In this document: piece after piece, positions 18,427 through 26,838 of the stretch | How the letters are laid out: each line of letters begins with the position of its first letter | How positions within the stretch are numbered: position 1 is the stretch's first letter | NCBI RefSeq assembly: GCF_000281085.1 | Contig: NZ_JH767523.1 | Location: 1 to 64,000 of the forward strand | Reading direction: 5' to 3' | DNA: 64,000 bases | Source: Catenovulum agarivorans YM01 | GTDB taxonomy: Bacteria > Pseudomonadota > Gammaproteobacteria > Enterobacterales > Alteromonadaceae | Made by a program: the position numbers and the translations under genes | The notes under the pieces: model-generated | The model's database searches: none | What the model was told of the DNA's origin: nothing | What the model saw: the letters and a program-made list of their open reading frames with translations, nothing else

Positions 18427-18560
18427 GGGTGAGAGGTGCAAATGCACTAAAAACTGGGTGCTTATATCAAGTGATGGGCAACAAACTTACCTGATACAGA
18501 AATCATTTTAGGGGCCTACGAACTTGATTTGGCTCTGCTATAACCTAACAACTAAAGTAG

Positions 18561-18995
18561 CTAAGCGGCTTGTTTTGCTGTGTTTGTTTTGGCCTGGCTA
18601 TCCGCTTTAACCTGGCTATCCGCTTTAACCAATAGGGTATTACAGTTATTTTGTGCTCCTAAAGCAATGAGCGTTTGATATTGTAAGCTGCTGCATTCAT
18701 CTACCCAGCCAACTACAGTGCTGCATTTACCAGCCTTAACTGCTTTGATGATGGTTTCTATCGCTTTAGTTTTATTTTGGTGGATAACCAACATTTTATT
18801 TAACTGCACGCCCATTTCTTCTAGCTCTTGGCGTGAAGGCATACTCTGTGGCGCTACTACACACAACCAACGTTTATTTTCTTGAATGCGGGCTACTTTT
18901 TGCCAAAAGCGTTTAGTCACTGTTTCCGCTTGGTTGTCGCTGGTTGCACACATTTGAATTGGTTGGTTTGGTTTAATCGCGATAAAAGTTTTCAT
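18561..18995 (-). CDS. sulA: SOS cell-division inhibitor SulA
   Basis: SulA-type protein that blocks FtsZ polymerisation after DNA damage. It has 144 residues from ATG 18995 with AGGTG upstream; the longer frame to 19064 runs through the LexA boxes and is rejected. The core KRWLCVVAPQSMPSRQELEEMG...LNKMLVIHQNKTKAIETIIKAVKAGKCSTVVGWVDE aligns with the conserved part of E. coli SulA. The C-terminal tail contains a perfect 18-bp tandem duplication (VKADSQ-type hexapeptide twice). It is not next to lexA, unlike many pseudomonad-type loci. Tandem LexA boxes support the call. Confidence 0.85.
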   Translation of the reverse strand: MKTFIAIKPNQPIQMCATSDNQAETVTKRFWQKVARIQENKRWLCVVAPQSMPSRQELEEMGVQLNKMLVIHQNKTKAIETIIKAVKAGKCSTVVGWVDECSSLQYQTLIALGAQNNCNTLLVKADSQVKADSQAKTNTAKQAA

Positions 18996-19023
18996 AGCAG
19001 CACCTGTTTTCTTATCCAGTAAA

Positions 19024-19059
19024 GTGTATGGATATACAGTATACTGATGTTTTATACAG
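19024..19059 (-). promoter_or_regulatory. Two LexA boxes upstream of sulA
   Basis: CTGATGTTTTATACAG (19044-19059) is a canonical CTG-N10-CAG LexA site. GTGTATGGATATACAG (19024-19039) differs only in the first base of the half-site. They are spaced 20 bp centre to centre, so dimers could sit on the same face in a cooperative pair. On the minus strand TTGACC and TATACT (15-bp spacing) overlap the boxes as a possible promoter. Confidence 0.8.
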
Positions 19060-19176
19060 GTCAACTACTGGTTAATTAAACAGGTATAATTAATTTTTAT
19101 ATATTTATTTTATTTGTATCTATAGCTTGATTTTATTGGCTTGAGGGCAGGGGCTAGGTAAGTAAATCTCGGATAC

Positions 19177-19199
19177 AAAAAAGGCGAGTTAAACTCGCC
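19177..19199 (-). terminator. Rho-independent terminator of purM-purN-DUF3108
   Basis: GGCGAGTT-A-AACTCGCC stem with six T residues following on the minus strand, 48 bp beyond the DUF3108 stop. The + strand side is also T-rich (GTTTTATTTA), so it may work in both directions. Confidence 0.8.
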
Positions 19200-19246
19200 T
19201 GTTTTATTTACTTAAACTACTGTATGTCCAGCTGTATTTGGGGGAT

Positions 19247-19978
19247 TTATAAAGGATTAAATACATATTGCTCTAGTTGCGCATCAGCAACTTCGCTGCC
19301 GTCACGCTCTTGGCGAATACGCACTAATAAATATCCTAGCTTAGGGGCTAACCAAAATTCAGTGACGCGATCACTACTGTCGTCTCTAATACGTTGCAAT
19401 TTTACTGTTTCGATTTTGCCTGCTGGCACTTCGATCACTTCTTCGCCAACCACTTTAAAATGATAAAGTTTATCTTTCTTCTTATGGTTGACTAGGTAAT
19501 AGATCATTTCTTGTTTACCAGCGGCTAGATCTAGTTTTAGCTGTAACTGATAACTGACTTCATCGTACCACTGGATATCTGATGCTACTTCAATCTTTTT
19601 GTCGGTTTCAACATCAAGCACTTGACCGTTGCTAAAGTCGAGTGTGGTGCTTTTATCACTGCCAGTGCCTTCGCGCTTAAATAAATAACGCAGAGGTTTT
19701 ACTTGCTGTTGATTAACAACTAACTCTGAAGTTTCGCGTCTGTGGTCGCTTAAAATAAGGAGAGATAAATCGGAAAAATATGAGAAGGTAAAGCGGTTTT
19801 CACCAATTTGTGATAACTGTCGTTTAGCACTGCCTAAATTCAGTCGGCCTTTTGATACCTTATATTTGGCGGTAAAAGGCGTCAGCGCTTGAGTTTCAAC
19901 AGCTTGAGCCGATGCATTAAAGGCTAATGCACAGGCGATAACACACAAAATTGATAAACCACTAATTCTCTTCAACAT
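19247..19978 (-). CDS. DUF3108 periplasmic protein
   Basis: Exported protein of 243 residues with a Sec signal peptide (about 1-26, ASAQA|VE). The mature part matches DUF3108: FTAKYKVSKGRLNLGSAKRQL, SFSYFSDLS-like strands, and IQWYDEVSYQLQL. A beta-rich fold is expected. Function is unknown, but the gene follows purN in many gammaproteobacteria. It overlaps the purN end by 17 bp, so it is translationally coupled to purine genes, although it acts in the periplasm. The link is probably expression only. Confidence 0.85.
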   Translation of the reverse strand: MLKRISGLSILCVIACALAFNASAQAVETQALTPFTAKYKVSKGRLNLGSAKRQLSQIGENRFTFSYFSDLSLLILSDHRRETSELVVNQQQVKPLRYLFKREGTGSDKSTTLDFSNGQVLDVETDKKIEVASDIQWYDEVSYQLQLKLDLAAGKQEMIYYLVNHKKKDKLYHFKVVGEEVIEVPAGKIETVKLQRIRDDSSDRVTEFWLAPKLGYLLVRIRQERDGSEVADAQLEQYVFNPL

Positions 19979-20612
19979 ACTGTATCCCGGTTGCCGGTAA
20001 AACTTTATCGTCTAACCAAGCTGCTCCATTTTGCATGGTTAATTTACCTTTACAGAACCAATCTACCACGAGTGGGTAAATGATATGTTCTTTTTTATGT
20101 ATGCGCTGTGCAAGTGTCTCAGCTGTATCGTCTGAGGTTACATCAATACTTGCTTGGCACACAACAGGCCCACCATCTAGCTCTTCGGTGACAAAGTGCA
20201 CGCTCACGCCGTGTTGTTTGTCGCCAGCATCTAATGCTCTTTGGTGAGTATTCAATCCTTGGTACTTAGGCAGCAAAGATGGATGAATGTTCAACATTTT
20301 ACCAACAAATTTTTGCACAAAGTTTGCCGTTAAAATTCGCATAAAACCAGCAAGTACTACTAAATCTGGTTGATGGCTTTCAATGAGTTTAGCCAGCTCA
20401 ATGTCGTATTCTTCGCGGCTAGCAAAAGATTTATGACTTAATGTGTGGGTAGGAATGTTGGCGTTTTCAGCTCTAACTAAACCGTAAGCGTCCGCTTTGT
20501 TTGAGATGACGGCTGAAATGCGGCCATCAATTTGGCCGCTTTCACATGCATCAATTAAAGCTTGTAGGTTAGAACCACTGCCAGATATCAATACAACAAA
20601 ATTTTTTGACAC
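19962..20612 (-). CDS. purN: Phosphoribosylglycinamide formyltransferase PurN
   Basis: Transfers the formyl group of 10-formyl-THF to GAR in purine synthesis. It has 216 residues. Motifs are LISGSGSNLQALID (1-20 region, phosphate-binding), VLAGFMRILT and NIHPSLLPKYQGLNTH (catalytic N and H), and ELDGGPVV (catalytic D). It starts 2 bp downstream of the purM stop on the same strand, the common purM-purN operon. Confidence 0.96.
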   Translation of the reverse strand: MSKNFVVLISGSGSNLQALIDACESGQIDGRISAVISNKADAYGLVRAENANIPTHTLSHKSFASREEYDIELAKLIESHQPDLVVLAGFMRILTANFVQKFVGKMLNIHPSLLPKYQGLNTHQRALDAGDKQHGVSVHFVTEELDGGPVVCQASIDVTSDDTAETLAQRIHKKEHIIYPLVVDWFCKGKLTMQNGAAWLDDKVLPATGIQYVEEN

Positions 20613-20614
20613 TG

Positions 20615-21655
20615 TTAGATCATCTCAACTTGTTCTTCTTCGTCAGCCGCTTCACTAACGTGACCAATAATCCAAGCTTTTTCACCAGACTGGCGTAGGC
20701 TTACTAGTGCAGCTTCCGCATCATCTTCGTGCACAGAGATAATTAAACCAACACCACAGTTAAAAGTGCGAAGCATTTCGTGCGTTTCAACATTACCAGC
20801 TTGTTGTAACCATTTGAATACTTCAGGCCATTGCCAGCTTTTCGCATCAATCACAGCTTTAGTGTTTTCAGGTAATACGCGAGGAATGTTTTCCCAGAAA
20901 CCACCACCAGTAATGTGCGAAATAGCACTTACTTTGACGCTTTCTAACAACTTAAGTACAGACTTAACATAAATGCGCGTAGGTTCCATTAAGTGGTCTT
21001 TTAACGGTTTTCCTGCTAGTGGTGCATTTAAGTCAGCATTTGATACTTCTAAAATTTTACGGATAAGTGAATAACCGTTTGAGTGTGGACCAGATGAAGC
21101 TAATGCGATTAACTTGTTGCCTGGTTGAACACGTGTGCCATCAATAACTTCACTTTCTTCAACAACACCAACACAGAAACCTGCGATGTCGTAGTCTTCA
21201 GAGTCGTACATGCCTGGCATTTCAGCAGTTTCACCACCAATTAATGCACAGTTTGATTGTTTACAACCTTCGCCAATACCAGAAACAACAGATGCAGCAA
21301 TATCTACATCTAATTTACCAGTTGCGTAGTAGTCTAAGAAAAATAATGGCTCTGCACCTTGTACGATAAGGTCATTTACACACATAGCAACTAGGTCGAT
21401 GCCTACTGTATCGTGATAGTTCAAATCAATTGCTAGTCTCAATTTAGTACCAACACCATCTGTACCTGAAACCAAAAGTGGTTTTTTGTACTTTTCTGGC
21501 ATTCTACATAAAGCACCAAATCCACCTATGTTACCCATAACTTCTGGGCGGCGGGTTGCTTTAGTTACACCTTTAATTCGATTAACTAATTCATTACCAG
21601 CGTCGATATCAACACCAGCGTCTTTATAACTCAAAGAGGTTTTTTGATCGGCCAC
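20615..21655 (-). CDS. purM: Phosphoribosylformylglycinamidine cyclo-ligase PurM
   Basis: ATP-dependent closure of FGAM to aminoimidazole ribotide. It has 346 residues, the usual length. Motifs are [17 protein letters not shown] at the N-terminus, [38 protein letters not shown], and [11 protein letters not shown]. It is the first gene of purM-purN-DUF3108 and is divergent from a mutarotase gene across 182 bp. Codon use is typical of a well expressed housekeeping gene. Confidence 0.97.
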   Translation of the reverse strand: MADQKTSLSYKDAGVDIDAGNELVNRIKGVTKATRRPEVMGNIGGFGALCRMPEKYKKPLLVSGTDGVGTKLRLAIDLNYHDTVGIDLVAMCVNDLIVQGAEPLFFLDYYATGKLDVDIAASVVSGIGEGCKQSNCALIGGETAEMPGMYDSEDYDIAGFCVGVVEESEVIDGTRVQPGNKLIALASSGPHSNGYSLIRKILEVSNADLNAPLAGKPLKDHLMEPTRIYVKSVLKLLESVKVSAISHITGGGFWENIPRVLPENTKAVIDAKSWQWPEVFKWLQQAGNVETHEMLRTFNCGVGLIISVHEDDAEAALVSLRQSGEKAWIIGHVSEAADEEEQVEMI

Positions 21656-21788
21656 AGTGGCTCCTAGAGACTAAACAGTAGAACTTAATGGCGATATTGT
21701 ACCAAGTATGGATGAAGAATATAAAGCTTTGCTCTAATTTATTTTTCGCATTTTGTTTGTGAATGCCGCCTATGCTTGGTTGATTTAG

Positions 21789-21803
21789 GTGTAAACGTTA
21801 TAC
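21789..21803. promoter_or_regulatory. Imperfect palindrome in the purM/mutarotase divergent region
   Basis: GTGTAAACGTTATAC is a 15-bp odd palindrome (GT-TAA-TTA-AC arms) 35 bp upstream of the mutarotase start. The AAACGTT core is of the LacI/PurR operator kind, and purM on the other side would fit PurR. Only about 10 of 16 bases match the E. coli PurR consensus, so this is tentative. Confidence 0.3.
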
Positions 21804-21837
21804 TTAGACGCAAAATTTTCTTCATGCAGGCAAAAAC

Positions 21838-22740
21838 ATGACTATTCAAAACAAAATTCAGGCTATTTCAGCGATTAAATTATCAGATACAAAAAGTTAT
21901 TTTGGGGAAGCTCATCAAGCCCTTCCACTATTAGTTATCGATTCGCCATTATGTTACGCGACCATTTGTTTGCAAGGTGCACATTTAATTGAGTTTGCAG
22001 CCAAAGACAAAGCACCTTTGTTATGGGCAAGTCCAAAGGCCGAATATAAAGAAGGCAAAGCTATTCGTGGTGGTGTGCCAATCTGTTTCCCTTGGTTTGG
22101 TGAAAACCAACTAGATAAATCTAAACCTGGCCATGGTTTTGTTCGTAATAAAATTTGGCAATTAGATAGTGCAAAAGAATTATCTGATGGGCGCATTAGC
22201 TTAACTTTTTCGATTGAATCAGATGAAGATTCGTTGACATTATTCCCATACGAATTTAATGCGCAGTTCCAGATTGTTTTAGGCAATGAAATTGAACTTA
22301 AATTGGCTACCCAAAACTGCTCAGAGCAAATTATGCCAATTAGTTTTGCATTACATAGTTATCATCCGGTATCTGAGTTGAGCGAAGTAAAAGTGGAAGG
22401 TTTACACTTCACTACTTATTTAGATAACACCAGTCAATACCAAGCGAATATCCAACAAGGTGATGTGGTGTTTGACGGTGAGGTAGACCGTTTATACCTG
22501 AATGTAGGCAATGAACAAATTATTCGCACCCAAACGCCAATTGCGTTGCGCAGTGATACTTGTAACAGTGCAATTGTTTGGAATCCAGCAGCGAAAAAAG
22601 CGGCTGCGACAGCGGATTTAGGTGAAGAAAACTATCCGAGTTTTGTTTGTGTTGAACGTGGTAACGCGTTTTCAGATAGCTGGTATTTAACGCCAGGTGA
22701 AATTAAACAAGCTAGTTTAGTGATTGATTATGCCGAATAA
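21838..22740 (+). CDS. D-hexose-6-phosphate mutarotase (YeaD-like)
   Basis: Aldose-1-epimerase fold enzyme of 300 residues, expected to interconvert anomers of hexose-6-phosphates. The family signature LLWASPKAEYKEGKAIRGGVPICFPWFG (about 59-86) and GHGFVRNKIWQL are intact. The region ISFALHSYHPVS carries the catalytic histidine, and a late glutamate lies in VCVERGN. It overlaps the HAD gene by 11 bp, which suggests a sugar-phosphate unit. Confidence 0.9.
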   Translation: MTIQNKIQAISAIKLSDTKSYFGEAHQALPLLVIDSPLCYATICLQGAHLIEFAAKDKAPLLWASPKAEYKEGKAIRGGVPICFPWFGENQLDKSKPGHGFVRNKIWQLDSAKELSDGRISLTFSIESDEDSLTLFPYEFNAQFQIVLGNEIELKLATQNCSEQIMPISFALHSYHPVSELSEVKVEGLHFTTYLDNTSQYQANIQQGDVVFDGEVDRLYLNVGNEQIIRTQTPIALRSDTCNSAIVWNPAAKKAAATADLGEENYPSFVCVERGNAFSDSWYLTPGEIKQASLVIDYAE

Positions 22741-23386
22741 ACTCAGTGCTCTGTTAATTGACCATGACGGCACTTTAGTTAATTCAGAACCAGCCCAGTT
22801 TGAAATTTGGCAAAATATTCTAGCTGAATATCAAATAGACTATACCTTCGAGGATTTTATTCCTCGAATTGGTATACCCGGCAATATTACGGCTGAGTAT
22901 TTAGTTGCGCTATATAATTTACCAATAGCACCAGACAAACTTGCGTTAATCAAAGAGCAACAGACAGATTTATACCTACAGAACAAGGCATTTCCTTTGA
23001 TGCCGGGGATTCTGGAGATTATTCACTGGGCTAAGGAGCAGGGGCTTAAACTTGCTGTTGTTTCTGGTGCGGAGCGTGCAAGTGTCTTGCGAAGTTTGCA
23101 GCATCATAATTTATCTGAATTGATAGATTGTGTGGTGGCTGGTGGTGATACTGACAAAAATAAACCTGATCCTATGCCGTATTTAACCGCTTTACAGCAC
23201 TTGGACTTAACGGCTGAGCAAGCTGTAGCTTTGGAAGACTCGGCAGGCGGGATTCAATCGGCGGTTGATGCAGGTTTATGTTGTTTGGCCATCAAACACA
23301 CTTTTACCTCTGTAGCTAAGTTGCAGCAAGCGAGCGAAATATTTGAATCGCATGCGGATATTTTAGCTAGGCTTAAATTATCCTGA
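22730..23386 (+). CDS. HAD-family sugar-phosphate phosphatase/mutase
   Basis: HAD superfamily subfamily IA protein, 218 residues from ATG 22730; the TTG at 22724 adds two residues. Motif I is LIDHDGTLVNSE (nucleophile and acid Asp), motif II is VVSGAER, the motif III lysine lies in DKNKPDPMPY, and motif IV is ALEDSAGG. A helical cap follows motif I (about 18-85). Closest in form to beta-phosphoglucomutase or hexose-phosphate phosphatases. Overlap with the mutarotase gene suggests translational coupling and a hexose-phosphate substrate, which is inference. Confidence 0.85.
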   Translation: MPNKLSALLIDHDGTLVNSEPAQFEIWQNILAEYQIDYTFEDFIPRIGIPGNITAEYLVALYNLPIAPDKLALIKEQQTDLYLQNKAFPLMPGILEIIHWAKEQGLKLAVVSGAERASVLRSLQHHNLSELIDCVVAGGDTDKNKPDPMPYLTALQHLDLTAEQAVALEDSAGGIQSAVDAGLCCLAIKHTFTSVAKLQQASEIFESHADILARLKLS

Positions 23387-23393
23387 GATCAAG

Positions 23394-24222
23394 CTATTCA
23401 AGCTCTAATAACAAGCGGTTGGAGTGTTTTACCGCATTCCAACCTTGTTTGAATTCAGGCACACTGAAAAAAAGCTCATCAAAACTGCCATCTTGCTCGG
23501 CTCGTCGTAAACCCGTTAGTAGCCTTTCGGCTAACACTTTATCTTGGTGATTAACAAAAAAGTGGTAGTCGGCGTTATAGCGTAATAATAACTTTTCTTC
23601 TAACTGAAAGGGCGCAAACTCAGCTTGTTCTAACTCTCGCCAAACTTCATATGCTCCGCGGGCAAAATAGTCGCCACGACGTAATTTAAACATTTTAATT
23701 AAGTCACCGGTATCGATTGAGGTGACGACGGGCAATTGATGGCGTTTGAAGATAATAGTGTCTTGCCAATGGCTACCGGATACAGCGGTAAATTTACTTA
23801 AGTCTTCGATACTTTTTACTTGATTAAATTTTTCTTGCTCGCCTTTATGGATAACTAAAAAGCGATATTCATTTAACTTTTTGACTAAACTAAATTTTAT
23901 CGCTTTGAGTTGTTGTTCGCGTTTTTTTGCTGGTAGTGCTCCAAAGTACACGTATGTAACGGCCATCAGCGAGAAACTGGCGCATACGTTGTTTGGGACC
24001 AATCCATGGCTGCTCATACATATGATAAGGGCCGTGAGAATCAACTGTTTTATCTAGTGCAAGTTTAAGTAATTCTGGAAAATAGTCAGTCCGTAAGTAG
24101 GGGACTTGTAATACATTATCAATAACGTAATGTGCAGGTGTAAAGTTCCCTTGTGCGACACTGTTGATGGGCACAGATAGGGTTAAAGCCAGTAGAAGTT
24201 TGAAAGCAGCTATAATTCTCAT
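23394..24222 (-). pseudogene. Periplasmic substrate-binding-like protein, frameshifted
   Basis: Two overlapping minus-strand frames make one protein. The first (from 24222) has a signal peptide (about 1-24, VAQ|GN) and continues to RYIRVLWSTTSKK. The second continues from KKREQQLKAIKFSLVKKLNEYRFLVIHKG to the end at 23394. The join falls in a run of seven A (T on the + strand, 23922-23928); removing one A restores a single frame of about 275 residues. Content (YFPELLKLALDKTV, GDYFARGAYEVW) fits periplasmic SBP-bac-3-like proteins. It may be a real lesion, slippage-corrected expression, or a sequencing error. Confidence 0.8.
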
Positions 24223-24266
24223 CCCTTTAATTATGCTGCCTTTTGTTCGAGTTACAAGTGATGCTA

Positions 24267-25280
24267 TTAATTTTTAACAGGCCCAGTACTTTGGCGCACT
24301 ATCAACTCTAGTGGCAGTACAGTTAATTGCTCGGCTACAGACTTGTTGAGTATTTGATGTAGCTGCAACATCGCAATACGGCCTAGCTCTGCTACAGGTT
24401 GGCGAACTGTTGTTAAAGTAGGGGTTATGTAAGATGCATAACGAATATCGTCAAAGCCGACAAGAGAGATATCATTCGGTATATCATAGCCGTTTTCTTT
24501 TAAAACTTTGCTCGAGCCTATCGCCATGTCATCACAAAAACAAAAAATAGCAGTTGGACGATTTTTTAACAGCAAAAGTTTTTCCGTTTCATTTACCCCT
24601 GAATCTAACTGGTAGTCACCTTCACAAACGAGTTGTTCATCATAGGCAATACCTGCATTAAACAAGGTATCTTTATATCCACGTAAACGCTCTTGAGTAC
24701 TATTGGTATCAAACGGACCTGTAATAACAGCAATGCGCTTATGGCCTAGATCAATAAGGTGTTGTGTTGCCTGACAAGCTCCCGAGTAGTTGTCTACTAA
24801 TACTTTGGGTAGTTCGTCATGTTCAGTCGCTTCGCTGGCGTTGACCAAAGGCGGAATTTGCTCGAGCACAGTTTTATTTGGGTCTAGATCAAACGGAAGT
24901 TTATGCGAAAAGAGAATAATGCCATCAGCCTGGCCGTATTCAGCCATTTCAGCATATTGTTTTGCGCGCGCTTCGTCATTTTGTGTATCGCCTAACAAAA
25001 CAGAGTAGCCGAGCTTTTGTGCTTGTTGCTCAATCGCACAAATTATCCCAGAGTTAAATGGGTCGGTCACATCCGGAATAATTACTACAACATTGCCACT
25101 TCTATGTGTACGTAAACTCGCGCCCAGTTTATTCGGTTTATAACCAGACTCATCTATCGCTTTTTGTACTTTTTTGCGTGTGTCTTCTGAAACTATTTCA
25201 GGATTTCGCAAAGTTCGTGAAACTGTTGCAATTGAAACGCCTGCAAGCGCTGCAATTTGTTTGATACCCATTCTGGCCAT
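24267..25280 (-). CDS. LacI-family transcriptional regulator (CytR-like)
   Basis: Repressor of 337 residues. The N-terminal helix-turn-helix is IKQIAALAGVSIATVSRTLRNPEIVSEDTRKKV, with hinge GASLRTHRSG (about 52-62). The effector domain begins at NVVVIIPDVTDPF and ends with LTTVRQPVAELGRIAMLQL. Overall similarity is to CytR-type members that recognise nucleosides, but the ligand cannot be assigned. No metabolic genes share its transcript. A perfect GAAAACGTTTTC operator 42 bp upstream of its start indicates autoregulation. Confidence 0.9.
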   Translation of the reverse strand: MARMGIKQIAALAGVSIATVSRTLRNPEIVSEDTRKKVQKAIDESGYKPNKLGASLRTHRSGNVVVIIPDVTDPFNSGIICAIEQQAQKLGYSVLLGDTQNDEARAKQYAEMAEYGQADGIILFSHKLPFDLDPNKTVLEQIPPLVNASEATEHDELPKVLVDNYSGACQATQHLIDLGHKRIAVITGPFDTNSTQERLRGYKDTLFNAGIAYDEQLVCEGDYQLDSGVNETEKLLLLKNRPTAIFCFCDDMAIGSSKVLKENGYDIPNDISLVGFDDIRYASYITPTLTTVRQPVAELGRIAMLQLHQILNKSVAEQLTVLPLELIVRQSTGPVKN

Positions 25281-25321
25281 GAAAAACTTTCCTAAAAGTC
25301 GCTCGATTTGGCTATTTTACA

Positions 25322-25333
25322 GAAAACGTTTTC
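25322..25333. promoter_or_regulatory. LacI-type operator, autoregulatory
   Basis: GAAAACGTTTTC is a perfect 12-bp palindrome with the central CG of LacI/GalR-family operators. It lies 42-53 bp upstream of the regulator start, where it would block its own promoter. Confidence 0.75.
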
Positions 25334-25378
25334 CAAATTGAATACTAATTCAACATAATCTCAATTCACTTGGGTTAT

Positions 25379-25386
25379 AAACGTTT
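25379..25386. promoter_or_regulatory. Second LacI-type operator core
   Basis: AAACGTTT, within TATAAACGTTTTAATA, shares the core of the upstream operator and lies 56 bp from it. It could serve looping repression or control rightward transcription of the candidate RNA at 25420-25645. Confidence 0.5.
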
Positions 25387-25419
25387 TAATATCCGGAATT
25401 CAGGTTACATACGTATTCA

Positions 25420-25645
25420 ACTTGAGCATTTAGGCAAGATGCCTAAACTAACAAACATTACACGAGTTCAAGAGTGGTCTAACGCTTTGAGTTTGCTGTA
25501 ATGTGCTTGAGTTTGTTTATCTGTCTTATGGGAAGCCGACAGGTTTAGATGGTTAAACAAACAGAGTATAAGCTCCCATGTTATAGCCTTATGTTGCTAA
25601 CGCCCTATTACCAGTTTTTGACGGTTCTGTAATAGGGCGCTTTTT
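25420..25645 (+). ncRNA. Candidate structured small RNA
   Basis: There is no coding frame here, but a + strand transcript is implied by a strong terminator at its end. Predicted stems in order are TTTAGGCA/TGCCTAAA (25429-25447, 3-base loop) and ACATTACA/TGTAATGT (25455-25462 with 25497-25504). A third is ATGGGA-GC/GC-TCCCAT (25528-25536 with 25572-25579), enclosing GTTTA/TAAAC (25543-25558). The terminator follows. A-rich single strands (AACAAACA) could bind Hfq. It does not resemble 6S, tmRNA, SRP RNA, RNase P RNA, GcvB, Spot 42 or RyhB. The 5' end is a guess. Confidence 0.5.
25601..25645 (+). terminator. Strong rho-independent terminator, rightward
   Basis: CGCCCTATTAC pairs with GTAATAGGGCG (11 bp), and an inner AG/CT pair closes a 12-base loop; CTTTTTC follows. 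The T-run lies only on the rightward side. No + strand gene precedes it, which is the main evidence for the small RNA upstream. Confidence 0.8.
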
Positions 25646-25668
25646 CGCTTACGGATTTTACTTTCTGC

Positions 25669-26328
25669 CTAACTGCATTGTTGCTGTTGGTTCGGAGATA
25701 TCGCAGTTACCTTGCCATCAGTAGATAAATATACCGTGACCATTTGTGCTTGTTGCAGTTTAGCTAAAAACTGCTGTTGCTCTTGTCTATCAAGTTTATT
25801 CGCATAAAACTTCTGAACTTTTGTCTCTTTATCACAAAAATGAATAACTAACTGTTCACCTGAAACTCGGATTTGTGCCGCCACGGCATAAACAATCGAG
25901 TTAGGTTTTTGCATATATTGGCTCTGATAGGCAAATAAATGCTGATTAAACCCTTCTGATAAAGTTAAACTTTCAGCCGTTGCCGATTGTATAAATGCTT
26001 CTAGTTGCGCTATTTCTTTGGCTATAACAACTTGGTCGGCGGGCAAGTCGTTTATTGGGGTTAACTGCACAACACTGCTAGAGTAGTCGCTTGTCGGCGA
26101 TGAGTTTAAGTTTTGTGACCATTGGATCATATCTACTGTTAAGACAGCAACTAATACTGCAGCCGCTATCGCCAACCATTGTTTTTGCATTGGCCGTTTT
26201 CTAACTTCTTTATCCGTTGCTTGTAAAATACGTTGGGTTAAAAGCTCATCATTCGGTAGTTGCTGCTTACTTTGTTGATAGAGTTTTTTTAATTTTTGTT
26301 CATCAGAATTATGTAAATCATTCATCAT
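25669..26328 (-). CDS. Putative anti-sigma factor, single-pass membrane protein
   Basis: Protein of 219 residues from ATG 26328 (GGAG 4 bp upstream; ATG 26325 is equally possible). A cytoplasmic N-terminal region (about 1-60) precedes one membrane helix, QWLAIAAAVLVAVLTVDMIQW (about 62-82), and a periplasmic domain of about 135 residues. It overlaps the ECF sigma gene by 11 bp, the usual coupling for an anti-sigma partner. No classical zinc HxxxCxxC motif is seen in the N-terminal domain. Function is inferred from position and topology rather than a recognised family. Confidence 0.7.
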   Translation of the reverse strand: MMNDLHNSDEQKLKKLYQQSKQQLPNDELLTQRILQATDKEVRKRPMQKQWLAIAAAVLVAVLTVDMIQWSQNLNSSPTSDYSSSVVQLTPINDLPADQVVIAKEIAQLEAFIQSATAESLTLSEGFNQHLFAYQSQYMQKPNSIVYAVAAQIRVSGEQLVIHFCDKETKVQKFYANKLDRQEQQQFLAKLQQAQMVTVYLSTDGKVTAISPNQQQQCS

Positions 26329-26833
26329 TTTTCTCCGCCAATAAACCTTGCAATTTTTGTTTGGCATATCGGATGCGGGTTTTCACTGTTTCAATTGGGT
26401 ATTGGGTGATTTGCGCAATTTCACTGAGGCTAAATCCTTCAAACTGTAAACTGATAGCTTCGCGCTGCTCTATAGGTAATTGGTTAAATGCTTGGCGAAA
26501 ATCTCGAATTTGCTGCTGATGGGCTAATTCATCAGTTGATGGCACAAGTTTGTCAGAAACCAATTCACTCAACTCATTGGTGTTGTCAGCCTTGTTTTTG
26601 CGCAACTCATCTATCATTAAGTTTCGCGCAATTTGATACAACCAAGCTCTAAACTCGCCTTGAGATTGATACTTGTGTTTGTTTTCTATTACTTTTAACC
26701 AAGTTTTTTGCGTAACATCGGCTGCAAGCTCACAAGATATCTGGTGGCTCAAAAATTTATACAGCTCATCCTGATGACGTTTGACCAGAATATGCAACCA
26801 TTTAGCTTGGCCAGTATCAACAAATAGCTTCAT
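26318..26833 (-). CDS. ECF RNA polymerase sigma factor
   Basis: Sigma-70 family ECF factor of about 171 residues from ATG 26833. Region 2 is HQDELYKFLSHQI...DVTQKTWLKVIENKHKYQSQGEFRAWLYQIARNLMIDELRKN. Region 4 is LPIEQREAISLQFEGFSLSEIAQITQYPIETVKTRIRYAKQKL. A longer form from TTG 26890 would read through the perfect inverted repeat at 26839-26868, so the ATG is preferred but not certain. It lies downstream of tonB and overlaps an anti-sigma gene. The regulon may concern envelope or TonB-dependent uptake; that is inference. Confidence 0.88.
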   Translation of the reverse strand: MKLFVDTGQAKWLHILVKRHQDELYKFLSHQISCELAADVTQKTWLKVIENKHKYQSQGEFRAWLYQIARNLMIDELRKNKADNTNELSELVSDKLVPSTDELAHQQQIRDFRQAFNQLPIEQREAISLQFEGFSLSEIAQITQYPIETVKTRIRYAKQKLQGLLAEKNDE

Positions 26834-26838
26834 TTCAT

